From assembly GCF_900964775.1 (NCBI RefSeq), contig NC_041812.1, positions 24,269,660 through 24,333,659 of the forward strand: a stretch of DNA of 64,000 nt, in the 5' to 3' direction. The notes under the pieces were generated by a model. The model had not been told where the DNA came from and made no database searches. It was given only the letters and a program-made list of their open reading frames with translations. Numbering within the stretch: position 1 is the first letter of the stretch; every line of letters begins with the position of its first letter. Both the position numbers and the translations under genes were made by a program. The DNA comes from Scleropages formosus (lineage: Eukaryota > Chordata > Actinopteri > Osteoglossiformes > Osteoglossidae). Of the stretch, positions 35,701 to 49,132 are shown one piece after another.

Positions 35701-38700
35701 CAAAAACAGCTTGCGTTTCTGTATCTAGCCATTAGTACGCAATAGAATAGACTCACACTGATCAAACGAAATAGGAGTGAGACTCCATTATCAATTCGCT
35801 TCCACAATGTTTACAGGTCCTGTCCTGTGTTTCTGAGAAACACTGCCCGTTTACAGCCACAGTCAACACTGAACAGGAGTTTGTGGCGATGACGTATTTT
35901 TATTTCCAGATTTCTACAGAATCCAACGTTTTAATAAATGGAGTGATTATTTAATGTTTGTGAATTAGCGGTCTGAGTAACTATGGAGTTACGAAGACAC
36001 TTCCAGTCTGAACTGTGTTTGTGTAGAGGAGCCAGTGCACTAAAAAGAAGATGCAGCTACACACTCAAAGAGGCAGGTGGTGTTTAGAAAATGAGCTGAA
36101 ATAAAAGGTGGCAAAAAGGCAGAACCATCAAAATCCACATGTTGAACTGCTTTGTGTAAAATATCCTGCACTACAGTCAATGACCAGCTAAATAAATGTG
36201 AAAAAATGATTCTCCCCCCACAGATAAGTAACCCCAATGAAAAATAACCAATCTGCACATCAAATATTTGTGGAGGGAAGGTAACAGCAGGCGGGAGCAT
36301 GGAGGCACGCACATGTAGGTCTCCCCCAGTGTTTTGTGCACAGGCAGCAGCCGGGAGATTTCCTGAATGATGACCTTGCCAGCCAACTTTATGGGCCCTT
36401 TGGCAGCGTCTCCTCCTTCACGCTTATTTTTCCAGCGCCGTGATTTCTAATACAGAGAAGGAACAGAATTGAAACCAGAGGGATTGATCAGCGCTCCAAT
36501 TAGTGTCTTCTGACAGCTAGGAAAGAGAAGTACATTTAAGCACTTGGAACAATGTCTCCCTTTATTTCCTTTGTCTTTGGCGCATTCACCCTTTGATGAA
36601 ACTTTGTATTATATATTTAGAATTTGTGACTTTAAATATGTCGATAAAAGCAGAGGTGGACCAACCCTTTCTTTTACCATGGTAAAGAACATCAGAGGCA
36701 AGTGGCTATCAAATCTAAATTAGTTCAGCAGAGGCAATATGCTGAGAGGATTGAGCACAGAAAGAAGCACAAAGCCAGTCAAAGAGGGAATGAGCACAAG
36801 CTGCAGGCACTGCAAGGTCTTGAAAAAGTAACAACAACTGAGTGTGTGACACAGAGCACCGAAAGGGCTGCCAATTAGCAACTGCCTGTAAAGCTGTGGT
36901 GATCACAACACTGTGTGGCGCATGCAACACAATGAGCCCATCTCAAGAAACACTGTGTGCAATATCAGTTGTGCAGAGTGCACCTGTAGCTGGAATCAAA
37001 GTTAACTGTTGCCATGGATTTGAAAAAAAGAAAAACTGGAGGAGCAGGACAGTGAGGGAGTGGAGCCGGTACCAGACAGTCGTGAATGGTCTGAACGGAC
37101 CAGCGGCGAGGGCCACACAGCGGCTGCTTCTGATCAGGACAAAAAAGACCTGAGCAACATGCAGAAGAAGGAAGGAATGGAGGGTGGGGAACAGCTGGAG
37201 TACACCAGCATAGAGACAGAACAGGACACTCACAGAAATTTAAAATATACACAGAAAAACTATGGTTAAAGACCGCAGCCACTGGACATAAGGAAACACA
37301 TAATACAGGGACAACACTCATCATCAGTCTACTTACAAATAAAAACAAAGTTAAAATACACAGACTGCCAACACATGGGAAAGAGCAGAGGACCACCTCG
37401 CCACTCATACCCGCTCTTTGTAGTAGAAGGACGAGATGGACACTTGCTCCTTGTCGGAGCGTGTGGGGCTGCCACTGTATAACCGCAGGGTGCTCTGGGA
37501 TTCACTGCGCATCTTCATGGGGGTCATCACCCCGCTATGGTAGGCTGACAGGGCTGACAGGGACCTGGGGGCACAGGGACAACACTGCTGCTCAAGGTCA
37601 CACACACACAGACACACGTGCACAGATACTCCTCGGGCATTTAAAAAGAGCCGTCAAGGATCAGGTGTACTCCCCGAGGTGAAGCGGAAGAGAGGTAGTG
37701 ACTACAGCGGCCCCATCAGAGAGGACAGCTCACCTGGGCGTGGGCTCCGTTGGTGACACTGAGCGGTGCATTGTGATTGGTCTTGTGAAGTACACCAGAC
37801 AGCCTGTGCAGATACACACAGATTTGTCCTAAGTTTTTCTAATTCATATAATCAGTGTCAAACATGGGTTAAAGCCTTGCTGTGACCTCACTCTGTTTGG
37901 CATTTGGTTGCAAGCGTCAATTTTTGGTACCCTTTTACAGTGAATTATAATAAGAGATTTTAATTAAACATTAATGCTACCTGATGTCAGAAGGCTTAAG
38001 CTGTGTCTTACTCCAGGTGCTGAAGTGTGGATTTCTACCCACCTGTGCCACAGAAGCGAGCCCCCGAGGTGCGAGGGAAGGGGATGTTTGCATCCTGGTA
38101 GGAGCCATATGTGTACGTAGAGAAGGCCTGCAGAGGTGGTGGGGTCACTGGCACATATGGGTTCACCGAGCTGCCGTCCTCCTGAGCCTGTAAAAATCAA
38201 ACACCACACACTGCAGCCTTTATTCTTGTGTTATGATAAAACTGCTAAAATAGACCAATACAAGAACAGAGGCTTAAATATACATGCACATATAGAATCA
38301 CCAGCAGAACTTTAGTGTAACTTCAGCATATGAACTTGAGGAAATTTCTGTAAGGGTTAGGGTTTGTAAAAAGAACAGTAGTAAACCGCTGGATACATGA
38401 CAGATGTAAGCATTGTTATGCCATGTGCCCTACGTGGAAACAAACTCTTGTGTTTTCTTAACCATGCTAAACTCCTGCACCCATACGGCTGTGGACATCA
38501 GCAAATGAAGGCAACAGCTGGGATGGAACGGCTCATTATAGACTACACTTTTTCATCACTGTCAGGTGTAGATATTCATTGATAACCAGCGGCTATGTGA
38601 TGGTCACAGTGTTTGGGGAGTGTTTTCACAAGGGCAGTTGTGCGAGAATGACAACAGAGGGCAGCCAGAAGAGTTCCCTCACTATATAAGACTCCAGGCA

Positions 38701-41700
38701 GGACACCAGCTTCCTCACACATGGCTCCAGGCAATTCTGATTCCTCTTCACCTTCTGCAGGGACGTGTCAGTCAGGATCTGATGGGGAAACAAAGCATTA
38801 CCACTGGTCAAGACAGAGAGCACTGCAGTGTTTGCAAGTTAAACTGTGTGCACTGCTAAGTTCTTCTGCATAAAACTGTATCCCAGCTTCCAAGCCAACA
38901 TCACGATCTGTGATGTAGAAAAGGATTAAGGCTAGATGACATCATAAGAGTTCAATATATCCTTACCAAGCCCAGACAGGTAAAAGAGTAAAAGAGAAAT
39001 GCCAAGACATGCAGTACCAGAGTAAAGTGTGAGCAACACCTAAGCAACACTTAGGAAACATCTGTAGGAGAAGAACTGGACAAGGGAGTGGAAACAAAGC
39101 AACGCACAGGTGTCTTGCATGTATGTGAAGCGCTGGATAACAGCTGCAAAGACACAGAGCGACATGTCTTCATCACATTTGGTCCCCTAACACTGAATGT
39201 TGGCGGGGGGGGGGGGGGGGGGGGGGGGAGGACTTGTTTCCAGCATGCAGACTCTTCACTTTATCCTGGTACTGCAGATTAACAGAATATTCAGCAAGTA
39301 GAGAAATAAGATGCTTTAAATGTTAAACTAAAGTAATTTTCATCTAAGTTCTCACACACCCCCCTTCTCAGTGATGATAAGGAACATCTTTACCTTCTGA
39401 ATCTTACTCTTGACAGAAGGTTGGATGGTGGTAGGGCTCACAAACTGGAAGGAAGGGGCAGCATTGTTTGGGTACTGAGCTGGGAACTTGACCACAAGGC
39501 GGACGCGGTTGGGGCCACAGCGGGCTGTCACAAAGCAGCTGCGGTTCACAGCGTCCATCTGTACACAGACACAGCGGCATTAACTGCAGTGTGCCTCGTC
39601 TCACAAGGCCTGTCAAGCCACACGAGCATCTCATTCTCTGTTTACACAGATCATGGATCACAGAATACAGTAAAGCGCTGGTAAAAGCAAGTGATGACCT
39701 CCATGTAACAGTTCATCACACAAGTGACAGACAATAGTGACACTATTTTAGACAGACGGACACAGAAACTTTATTAATCCCAATGGAAATGGCATTTTCA
39801 TGGAATTCATTTGCTTACCGCACACATCTGCTGCAATAGATTTACCTGACAATTAAAAAAGGGATACAGATTCATGACTCTCTAGCTGCTGGTGATGAGG
39901 GGACACAGCGCTTCACCTCACCTCCAAGTTGACGTTGCGAATCTGCAGATTGACCAGAGAGAACTCCTGCTGAAGGGTCTGTGGGAGGCCGGGTGGCTCC
40001 TGCTTACTGTTTGATGTGTGGACCGGTTGCAGGCTGTCTAGTTGGTCTGGGACCAATTAACAACAAAAGAAACAGTGCATTTCCTCATCAGTTAGAGCTC
40101 ATGCAACAAGCAGATTCCACTCCTTCTGTTCAGACACTTAACTCTTTACAGATCTCAGATTCCCACAAACTGTCAAAACCTTCTCTCAGTAGATGGAAGT
40201 CATGCTTTTAATCTACTGTAATGAACGGAGACAGGAGAAAGATTTATTGACCCAGCTTAAAATAATCAAGTAAGAATTAATGTTGCTTTTGCCATCATTT
40301 TCACTTAGAGCAAAACTGGAGCATCTCCAACACAATGTTACAAAAAGCATTAGTTCATTCTCTATACAAACAATAGCATCTTTCAGCTAAGTGGTCCGTG
40401 ATCATTATTACTGCAGAGCAATCCATATGTACCAAAAAAGGCTATATTTCAAATTTACAATGAAATTTTCCATTTATGAAAAAGCATCTCAGTGTTTATT
40501 ATGTAATGACAGGAGGAGTATTTGATGAGTATTTCCTCTCTCGGGAATGATGGGAATCAGAATCAATCACACTGACGCTATCACCGCCCACAAACCCCTG
40601 CTACTCACAGTCTGGCTCTTCTGCTACGTGTTCAGGGCTCTGCTGTGACTCTGGGACCTGAGGCTGCAGGTTTTTCTCCAACTCTGGGGTGAGCAGCATC
40701 CCCTCCAGTTCATCCACTGTCTCCATGATGTCATTGGAACACAGCTGCAGGACACATTGACGGATTGATTACAAAAGAGCAACCGACATGATGTAATTAT
40801 AGCAGTTTAAAATGTAAACATTTAAAATGTAAACTCATCTACTATGGGCATTTTCCACTCAGAAAAACTGAAGACCCTCTCAAAGAAAAAACTTTTTTCG
40901 CTGTCAGACTAGAAACAAAGCCCAGTTTCCCCCCACAGTGCTTGCCTTCTGCAACTGCTGATCCACACGCCATATTCTAAGGGTCTGATCCCGGGACCAG
41001 GTCACCAGCTGGTAGTCCTTTGACCCTAGCCAACAAATTGCCATTTCCTCAGAGAAGCATAGCAAACAGGAGAAATGCTTTCCTGTAGCTAAATTCCACA
41101 TCACAACTGCAGCAGGACTAGCAAGTTCTTGTGTTCGCCACAGCAGCAATTCGGCTTTGGAGCAAGCACATGCATAACAGCTGACAAAACTGCAGCATAT
41201 GGGGACGGAGCTTGCATCACATTGTAAAAAACTCACCCTCTTTCTGCCGCCGCCACTGGAACTCCAGCACAACATCGTCATGGCCGACAAAAGCGTGCAC
41301 TGGGCTGTTGAGCTCCAAGGTGCTCCAGAGCAGCAGGCTGTTCTCGCGCCGCAGCTGGGGCACCATGACCGTCACCATACCGTTGGAGAAGGGCTGCATG
41401 GGAACACAGATACCACTCATTCCCTGCAGGGTCTCGAGAAGAGGAAATGGTTCACGCTCATACGGTCTGCTGTGGAGATACTAACTGTATATCGAGCCTT
41501 CCACACGGGCACCTGGCATGGCAGAATGTTAAGATACTTCCTTGGCTGTCTGTAGTCCCAAAACTAGACACAGAGAAAGTCCAAGTTCATATCATTATCA
41601 ACAGAATGACAACAGCAAATAATTTAGGAGTCGATGTTCATTAAATCAGCTCACCCGCACTGAGTTGTCCTGACTGGATGTGGCAAGGATGAACTCATTG

Positions 41701-44700
41701 TCCGGGTGCCAGTCCAAGCCGTGTATTTTCGACAAATGGGCTGCCACATACTCCACTGCTGTGCTGGGTTTCTGGGCAGCAGACGGGACACTACATGATG
41801 ACAAGGCAACCGGGCAGCGGAACACTCAAGGACTGCCACAGCAAAAGCGCCGGTTACCCTCTTGTCCCAAATGCGAACATCCCCATCGTGGCTAGAAGCA
41901 AGGCAGAAGGGGCTGCGCTTATTCCACTTCACCTGAGAGGCTCCCGCTGCACCAGACAAACAGACAAGAAGATGTCAGGTCTCCCAAACTGACCAATACA
42001 GTATATGTTACACTATATACAATACACAAAGTACCATGTGTACAAGTAACCAGGTGTGCAACCATATTCTGACTGCAGCTACAACCACAGAAAATGAAGC
42101 AAGTAATTCCTCAGACTTGGTTAAAATAAACAAAATTCCTTCATTAAAAGAAAAAGCTATTCGCTCAAATTTATTCAAGAACATTTCTGACTATTTGGTC
42201 TACAACACATTAATCTAGGGCTTTAAACTACGCATAAAAAAAACTGTAAATTCTGTTATTTCTTCCATCTGACAACAGATCACAATTTGGCACAATACCA
42301 TAACTTAACAGGTACATTTTGTCTTTAAGTTTACACCCAAAATCTGAGGTCTGCATATCCACTTCAGGTTTTTTAAAGAAAACACTGATTTGGAGAACCG
42401 CATGGAAGAAAACATCTAAATAATCTGAAAATAACCAATTTCTGGGCGTACACATTTAAATTTATTCGTTTAGCTGATGCTTTTCTCCAGAGCAACTTAC
42501 AATGTTAAGTTACTTACAATTATTTACCCATTTATATAGCTGTGTAATCTTACGCTAGAAATTACAAGTAAGTATCTTGTTCAAGGGGAATACAGCTGGA
42601 AGTAGCATTTAAACCTGTGACCTATGGGTCTGAAGGCAGCATCTCTAACCACTACATTACCAGCTGTACACAAACCCTAGAGTTTCCATGAGTTTTCAGA
42701 GAACATGCACTCAAGTATTTTTCCTCATATCCACAATTAACTATAACTTTGTTTTACAACCTTGAAATCAGTAGTTTCTGATTTAAAAATCCAGTTCACC
42801 ACAGTTGTGTTATAAATTCATCACATATTTTGAGTGCTGACTATGCTGTTGGCCCCACTGCACCAAGATACCATAATCTGAGATTCAGAAACTCACACTT
42901 ACCAACAGCAGACAGAGCTATAGTAGGTTTTCGAGTATCTCTGAAAAACACAACATATATGTGTGATTTATGAGTTGCTCTGCAGATGTAAGAGGATTCT
43001 GATCTGCTACTGAGGTGTGCAACTGTGTCACACGAGACAATTTTTAAGCAAAGCCTTACCTAGTGTCCCAGATATAGATGTACGTGTCGACAGAGCTAGT
43101 GACAAGAAATTCCGGCTCAAACCAGGACCAATCCAGGTCACTGTGCGAAAAGTGAGGAAGAACAAGTCACGTTTAGAGGTGTGGCATAAGCAGCAAGACA
43201 TGTGAGTGCAGTATGTCCGCTTATTTGAAGCGGCTGAATGCATTACCCACGGTGACGTACTTTATACAGCTCAGACTTGTTTAAAAAAACTAAATGTGGC
43301 AGTAATTGTATGAGGCAGCTTCAGAGTAACCACTGAGGATCACCTGATGACACGAGTGTGTCCTTGCAGGGATGTGTGGATCTCCCCAGCCCCATCTTGC
43401 CACTTGTACAAGTCCACACGTTGGTTACTCTGCAGTAACGGCAAGAACAAGGTTAAACAAAAACAGTATTATCCTATCGTAGAACTCTGTCCATTATTTG
43501 GGACGTGCTGTTTTGTTCCTTCGGATCACTGCACGCGAAAACAATTCAGTACTAATCGACTACTCCTCCTTCCGCAAAACAACTCTTTCTTGCCGAAGCA
43601 ACAGCCGTACAGCACCTAAATGCAATGTCTCTAACAGACACATTCTGCACACATTTTTGCCAGAGACTCACAGAGGCAGCAAACAGGTGGGCCCCTGACT
43701 CGTGAGGGTTCCACTGCACCGTCCCCACGTCCCACTTGCTCTGTCGGGCTATTTTTCTTAAGGCCTCAGAAGGGGTTTCAAGGTTCACGACGTAGAGGAA
43801 GCGCCGCCTGGAAAAGCGAGAAAACCAAACGAAGAGAGAGCGGTGCACTGGTTTTTGCTGTTGTCCTGCAACCTGAAGATCCCCGATCTGACTCTTGCTG
43901 CAGTGCCCTTGATCAATGTTCCAACCTTGGACTGACACAGTAAAAGAAAAAAAAAATTCCCTGCTGTATACACAGGCACCTAGTTGTGAAGTTGCTTGTC
44001 TAACACTGCGAGTCACTTTTCATAAGACCATGAGGAATGACCGGGGCAAAGAAAAAGGACAGATCGGCACACGGAGATACACAAATGTAATGCCTTGTAA
44101 AGGTGCTATGGCTTAAGGCCCCGGAGTATGATGCGCTTTGAACAATTTTTTGTTCACAGGCACCGTGGCGTGTTTCCGTTACGAAGAAGCATGACGCACT
44201 GACAGGACAAACAGTGCAACGCAGCGTTCGAGCGCAGGGCTCACCCGGAGAGAACCGCGTGGCGCCCCAGGCTGTCCACAGACATGGCGGTCGCCTGCAG
44301 AAGCAAAGCACTGACGTTAGAGACGCAAAAACACCTCCTTGTACGAACCTGGTGGTCCCCCCCCCCAACACAACCATGGTCACAGCTGCCCATTACTTCC
44401 ACTGTTAGAGAGTGTCTAGTTCAAGTAAATTAATGAAAATCCTATATTTGTCATCCATACAAAACTTACTTAAAGAAAGGAAATGGTCATTAATTTATAG
44501 CTGCCATCTCAAACTATCAGTGACTTCATATTAGGGAATAGCTGACAAAAGAAGATCTAAAAGCAGAGTTCCAGGGTATTTAGGAGACATCAGGGAGGCA
44601 TAGACTCAAACTTCATTTCGCCTCCTGAGTGAGTAAATCTAAATGCTTCGTTTTATACTAGCCTGTGTAGTGGGGATTATTGCAAGTACTGGCATTTTTA

Positions 44701-44999
44701 AAAAATTATTTCAAACAGCGCAGAACATTACATCGCCAAAAATATAAAACAAAAACAAACTGGAGAAGTCACACAGCGTTTCTGAAGAGATCATGAGATG
44801 ATCATCATCAATGATGTGAAAAGGCATTGATGTACGCCGTGGATATCTCATCATGACAGTTCCTGCACTTAGCTCCTGCCATGCGCTGAAACTTTGCCCC
44901 GGCTGGTTCGCAGTCGTGCCCATTCTCCCTGTCCCGCCCAAGTACCTGGGAGTCCCTGAACTCCACCACAACATTCTCGCTGCTCCAGCGCGCCGCCAT
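32776..44999 (-). CDS. wdr59: WDR59, GATOR2 subunit, 26 coding exons, complete
   Basis: WD-repeat protein of GATOR2, the lysosome-linked complex that relays amino-acid status to mTORC1. Coding exons, 5' to 3': 44946-44999, 44245-44294, 43672-43807, 43344-43429, 43060-43140, 42903-42940, 41858-41946, 41655-41771, 41486-41563, 41237-41393, 40946-41025, 40609-40744, 39922-40046, 39394-39558, 38683-38778, 38043-38187, 37734-37803, 37411-37564, 36313-36446, 35190-35271, 34950-35062, 34713-34863, 34539-34623, 34017-34137, 33757-33899, 32776-33011. They close in frame to 973 residues (human 974). It starts MAARWSSENVVVEF as in human. The N-terminal third is the WD propeller (for example ASSHDGDVRIWDKR), followed by an RWD domain near VKFPAQYPNNAAPSFQF and a C-terminal zinc-binding RING-type domain (CAVCKRLTFQCAICHVAVRG, CPTGCGCHC). 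One intron begins with GC. SINEs and simple repeats lie only in introns. Confidence 0.96.
39205..39228. repeat. Run of 24 G in a WDR59 intron
   Basis: An uninterrupted G homopolymer on the + strand (C on the transcribed sense of WDR59). Length in assemblies is usually unreliable. Confidence 0.9.
39755..39810 (-). repeat. LINE 3' end fragment in WDR59 intron
   Basis: On the minus strand CCATTTCCATTGGGATTAAT then AAAGTTTCTGTGTCCGTCTG resembles the fish LINE end also seen near 17.6 kb, without the tandem TATC tail. Confidence 0.5.
40944..40945 (-). other. Non-canonical GC donor site of a WDR59 intron
   Basis: After the exon ending with codons for VDQQLQK the intron begins GCAAGC instead of GTAAGT, with an otherwise perfect donor context (AAG before it). 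The next exon starts in phase at 40,744 after a normal CAG acceptor. GC-AG introns are a known minority class spliced by the major spliceosome. Confidence 0.8.
42451..42668 (-). repeat. SINE-C copy in WDR59 intron 6
   Basis: A nearly complete reverse copy: tail side AAATTTATTCGTTTAGCTGA, TTTTCTCCAGAGCAACTTAC, then CTTGTTCAAGGGGAATACAG and a head ending CACTACATTACCAGCTG. Confidence 0.85.
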
Positions 45000-45050
45000 T
45001 TTGCCCACAATGCGGCGAGGCGGCGGCGGCGGCGGCGGCAGCGACGAAAA
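44992..45050 (-). promoter_or_regulatory. WDR59 core promoter / 5' UTR: YY1 motif at start codon and CCG repeat
   Basis: GCCGCCATTTTG at 44,992-45,003 is a YY1 consensus that contains the WDR59 start codon in reverse, a layout known from many housekeeping genes. Just upstream (about 45,013-45,040) is a CGG-rich tandem repeat that would lie in the 5' UTR. Confidence 0.6.
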
Positions 45051-45840
45051 CAACAAGTGCTACGTCATCAAAAAGCGCCACTTCCGAACAGCACACGAGT
45101 GACACCTCAAAGTTTGCTAGTCGTGTTTCGGTTACATTATAAAAAAAAGCTGACTGAAGGATAAATGGAGTAACGTGTTTTCGTCTGTGTATTTCAGGCA
45201 CCTGTCGTTAAAAGGCCACATTTTGCGCTGTAGAATCGGAATTGGAAATGGCGGGAAGGCGAGAGTGAGAGCGACGTCTCTGCTGTCCTCGAGCTCGGTT
45301 CTCTTCACATACTAGTCAAAGTCTGCTGTTATTACTGAGAATGAATGTTGCTTTTGTCTTAATTTACTGCGGCGTGTAATTATCCTTAACCAGACACAAA
45401 GAAATTAAGCAAACTCTACATCCTGGTTCAACACCGTCTTCTTTAATTTGTAGTTTTTTTTAGGAAGTTGCAAACATCACATCGAGATGAGGGAGCGTTT
45501 GTGTTTCGTGAAGCCCGAGAGACGGTGAGGAGCGGACGGGACACCTGCTCAGATCCGTTCACCTCGCAGCGCACTTGACACTTGGCTCTCCAGAGGAATA
45601 CGACATATGCGTTTCAAGAATGTACAGAAATGTGTACGATGTAAAAGACAAAAAACAGCAAGTGTACTAAAGGTTCCCACTGGCACTGTACATTTCGCAA
45701 GTGGAAAGAAAAAACCTTGGCTGCTGGCTTCTGTCAATGCCATTGATATATACACCACACACACATGTATTGTGGCATGCAGCACCATTGGGTTTGGAGG
45801 GGGCGAAGGAAGACACAGAGACAGCGCTCGTCACGAACAA
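45051..45840. other. Gap between TMED6-type gene 1 and WDR59
   Basis: Upstream region of WDR59 and downstream flank of the first TMED6-type gene, which has the same orientation. No further exon is seen. Confidence 0.5.
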
Positions 45841-45846
45841 TTTATT
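45841..45846 (-). promoter_or_regulatory. Poly(A) signal of TMED6-type gene 1
   Basis: AATAAA on the minus strand about 240 bases after the stop codon. Confidence 0.65.
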
Positions 45847-46084
45847 TGAACACCAGCACCAGGGAAATGATACTCTCGGTCCCTAGCCATCGTTTCCATC
45901 CTGTTTAACGCTCCTCGACTCTCTTCCAATGCAATCCTAAACACAGACACCCCATAATTTTCCCCAGAAGCGCCCCCGGCGGTTGCACACCCACACTTCA
46001 CATTTTCCCACAATGCAACTATTAACATTACACATGCTTCCCTCCTACAACAGTAATGCAAGTCGTTACAGTATATAATATATA

Positions 46085-48933
46085 TTAGCATCGGGGCTTA
46101 TTGGTCACTTTGCTCATCCTGTTGTGGATGAGCCTCTTGAGGAAGAAGAGCTGCAGGTATCCGGCCAAAATGATGAGCACGCTCTGAGCGGCGGACCACC
46201 AGGTCACGTAGCGCCAGTTGGCCAGGAGCACGTAATAGTCCGTGCCTCTCTTCATGCGGGCAAAGTTGTAGTGGCGCCACATGTGGAACACCAAGCCGTG
46301 CAGTCTGATGGAGGTGTCCTGCAAAACAAGGCTCATGAAAAGGCAACTTTACATAAATCCTCAGGACCTTACTTTCATTCCGATCATTACAGTACAATAT
46401 AGTGGTTAGAGTTACTGCCTTTGGATCCAAAGATCACAGATTCGATCCCCACCTCCAGCTTTAGTACCCTTGAGCAAGGTACTTATCCTAAAATTGCTCC
46501 CGTAAAAGTACCCAACTGTATACATTGGTAAATAATTGCAAGTACATTAACATTTTAAGTTGCTTTGGAGAAAAGCAACACCTAAACGAATGTGATATGA
46601 TTTCCGAGCCTTTCCACCTACCCTTGAAATAAAGTACAAATTAAAAATGTGTATTTCAGTAGCATGACTCTTCAACTGGCTTCATGCTAAACCAATTTTG
46701 AATGACTGCTGTTCCATTTACACCTGATGAACAACTTTAATGCTCTAGAAAATATATCTGGAAGGATTTAGCCAAAAGGAATTTTAAGATTCATTTAATC
46801 TGTGCAGTGTTTTGCATTCATCAGAAATTAAAATACTGTCTGCATGTAAAGCTGCTCTATTTTACAGTAACTACAGTAGCATGTTTGAGATAGCCCATCT
46901 TTCATGTTACCTGCATGGATAAATAGTTCTTATAGTTAGTACGTGTGGTTTCTTTCTGTTGGGTCTTACCGCGATGCTGTGCAGTGTGTCAGTGTAGTCC
47001 TTTCCACTGTTCTTTTGCTGCACCCGTCCCACTCCCTTGTAGTACACCCCAAAATTCAGGAAGACTTGAATGCTGCCAAAGCTGTTGTAGATATTCGTGA
47101 AGCACATCTGATAAAAACCTACATCAAGAGAATTGAATGAAGAGAGAAGTCTGTGTTAAATGTTGGTAAATGACGGTTCAAAGTTGGTGTGAGGACTAAA
47201 AGTATATCTGGTATAAATTCAAGCATGGTGGCACAGCGAGTAGCGCTGCTGTCTCACAGCCCTGGGTGGTGCGAAAAGACGAGTTCAATCCCCACTCAGT
47301 CTGCGTGGAGTTTACATGTTCTCCCCACCTCTGTGTGGGCTTCCTCTGGCTGCTCTGGTTTCCTCCCACAGTCCAAAGACATACGGTTCAGGTGGATCGG
47401 TGACTAAGTGTATGAGTAACAGTGTGTGTTTCACTGGGGTATAGATTGTAAGTAGTGTATCTAGCAGTGTAAGTCACCTTGGGTGAATAAGGTGTGGCCT
47501 GATAACACTACAGTTGGAAGTCTCTGGAGAAAAGCATCTGCTAAATGAAGTAATGTAAAAGCAAAGATCGTGTGACTGGTAGGATAAATCCAAACAATCC
47601 TTTCTGATGATGCTGTAACCCTGTCTGTAAAAAGATATACTTGGATAGAGGCAAGACTCTCCACACTGCTTCAGTAAACTGGTAAACACATATCTGCACA
47701 TCTTGCCCTAGGAAGTAAAACAGTATCTATGGAGCGAGATTAGTGAGGTGTTCAATACTATATGCAATGCAATATATTCTGTTGGGCTGTAGTTCTGGGG
47801 TGGTTGTATGCTCTGTTCTTAACCTGTCTCCTGGGTTTGGAAGTTTATTTGCTGTACAGCGTCATTTGATGAGGTCACCAGGAACCCCTTAGGTGTGAGG
47901 ACAGTGACCAAGACCCGTCTATCGCTGGCAAAACCGCTCATCCTCTGGATCTGCAGGAGAAATGGGGAATGCTCAGTCATTCATGTCCAATTATTATTTC
48001 AAAGTCAATATCCTGCAAATGGGTATAAAGAGAATGAGAAGGTTAAAAACAGACTTCTCAGATGGTTAACTCTGTCTGAATAGTAGCTTTTCCTATAAAC
48101 ATGCGTATCAAGTTCCATTAGAAAGGCCAGCGGCGCCCTGGGGCCCTGCCGTAGGACCCTGAAGCCAGGACTTGGCTAGAACTGCTCCGGTGAAGTAGTG
48201 AACAAATAATGTTTGTGTCAAATAATTTATGTCAACACATTAGCGACGGAAGATACGATAAATGCACAGTATGACCTCTACTCAAAGCGGGACCAAGGAG
48301 AACATGGTTCTTGAGCATACTGTAAATGGCCAGTGCAAGGAACACTGGATTTTAATGAATCTTCCACCTTTCTTAAATCTTATGCTTACTGCTTATTTTA
48401 CATTATTGACAGAAATTAAGATTCCCCCCCCCCCCCCCCCCACAAAAACTGCAGCATTCACAAAGATCCCACAAATACCTGACATCCTCTCCCAAACACC
48501 AAAGTCATTTAAATAAACATGTCAAACTGTTTATAATGAGGACAGGGCTCAGCAGCAGCTCAGCATTATCCAGTCTGAACACACTGTCCCGTGAGAATTG
48601 GGGCGTCTTTAAACAGCTCGCCCTCTAGCTCCGGTAAAACTGGGCTTCTGCTGTCAAAAGGAACACAAGGAGGTCTCACCTGGCACCTCTCCTGTTCCAC
48701 GCAGCGCTCGCACTCACCATGTAAGTCAGGTAGAAGCGGCCATCCTGGTGCGCAAAGTGCCAGAAGCAGCGCAGCTCCGAGGCGGACAGAGCGACGGCGA
48801 AGTCGTACTGGTCGGATCCCCGAAAGAGGCCTTGTTCCTGGACGTCGAGCTGTGGCTCCGTCTTCAGTCCCCCATGGGCCCCCAGGAGCAGAGCGAGTTG
48901 CAGGAGCAGAGAGCAGCACAGGGTGCCGAGCAT
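46085..48933 (-). CDS. tmed6: TMED6-type p24 protein, copy 1, 4 exons, complete
   Basis: Transmembrane p24/emp24 family cargo receptor of the early secretory pathway (ER-Golgi vesicles). Exons: 48,718-48,933; 47,824-47,950; 46,970-47,118; 46,085-46,318, joining to 241 residues (human TMED6 is 240). Order: signal peptide (about 1-21), luminal GOLD domain (LFRGSDQYDFAVAL, CFWHFAHQDGRFYLTY, INFQTQET, GFYQMCFTN), a short coiled stalk, one membrane span, and a cytosolic tail starting FFLKRL and ending NKPRC. FF is the usual COPII-type signal of p24 tails. The ending resembles human TMED6 (KKPRC), which supports the assignment. It is the more downstream of two tandem copies. Introns hold a V-SINE and a SINE-C. 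Confidence 0.92.
46391..46597 (+). repeat. SINE-C copy in TMED6 copy 1 intron 3
   Basis: Head ATAGTGGTTAGAGTTACTGC, box B GATTCGATCCCC, CTTGAGCAAGGTACTTATCC, and the tail GTTGCTTTGGAGAAAAGCAA. Confidence 0.85.
47225..47568 (+). repeat. V-SINE-type copy in TMED6 copy 1 intron 2
   Basis: Head GGTGGCACAGCGAGTAGCGC, conserved middle TTTCCTCCCACAGTCCAAAG, tail GGAGAAAAGCATCTGCTAAA. The head lacks the first few bases seen in the 15.1 and 63.6 kb copies. Confidence 0.85.
48424..48441. repeat. Run of 18 C in TMED6 copy 1 intron 1
   Basis: C homopolymer on the + strand. Confidence 0.9.
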
Positions 48934-49132
48934 GGCGTGCCGGTCTCATGCACAGACACACACACAGAGTCCCGTGGGGGAGACAGTGTCAGAGCCCCTC
49001 TCACAGCCCATTTCATTAATCATTAACCGCTCCTGGCGTGAAGCCCTTTAGCGCTGATCGCTTCACGCTGCAGCAGTCACCGCTTTCACAAAGGAAACAG
49101 AAAACAGACAGGAGTGCCAGTTCAAGAAAACA

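Noticed and set aside
45001-45056. In-frame N-terminal extension of WDR59 (proline run)
   Set aside because: The human protein starts at MAARWSSENVVVEF; the extension is coded by a CGG-type repeat with no in-frame ATG in a good context.
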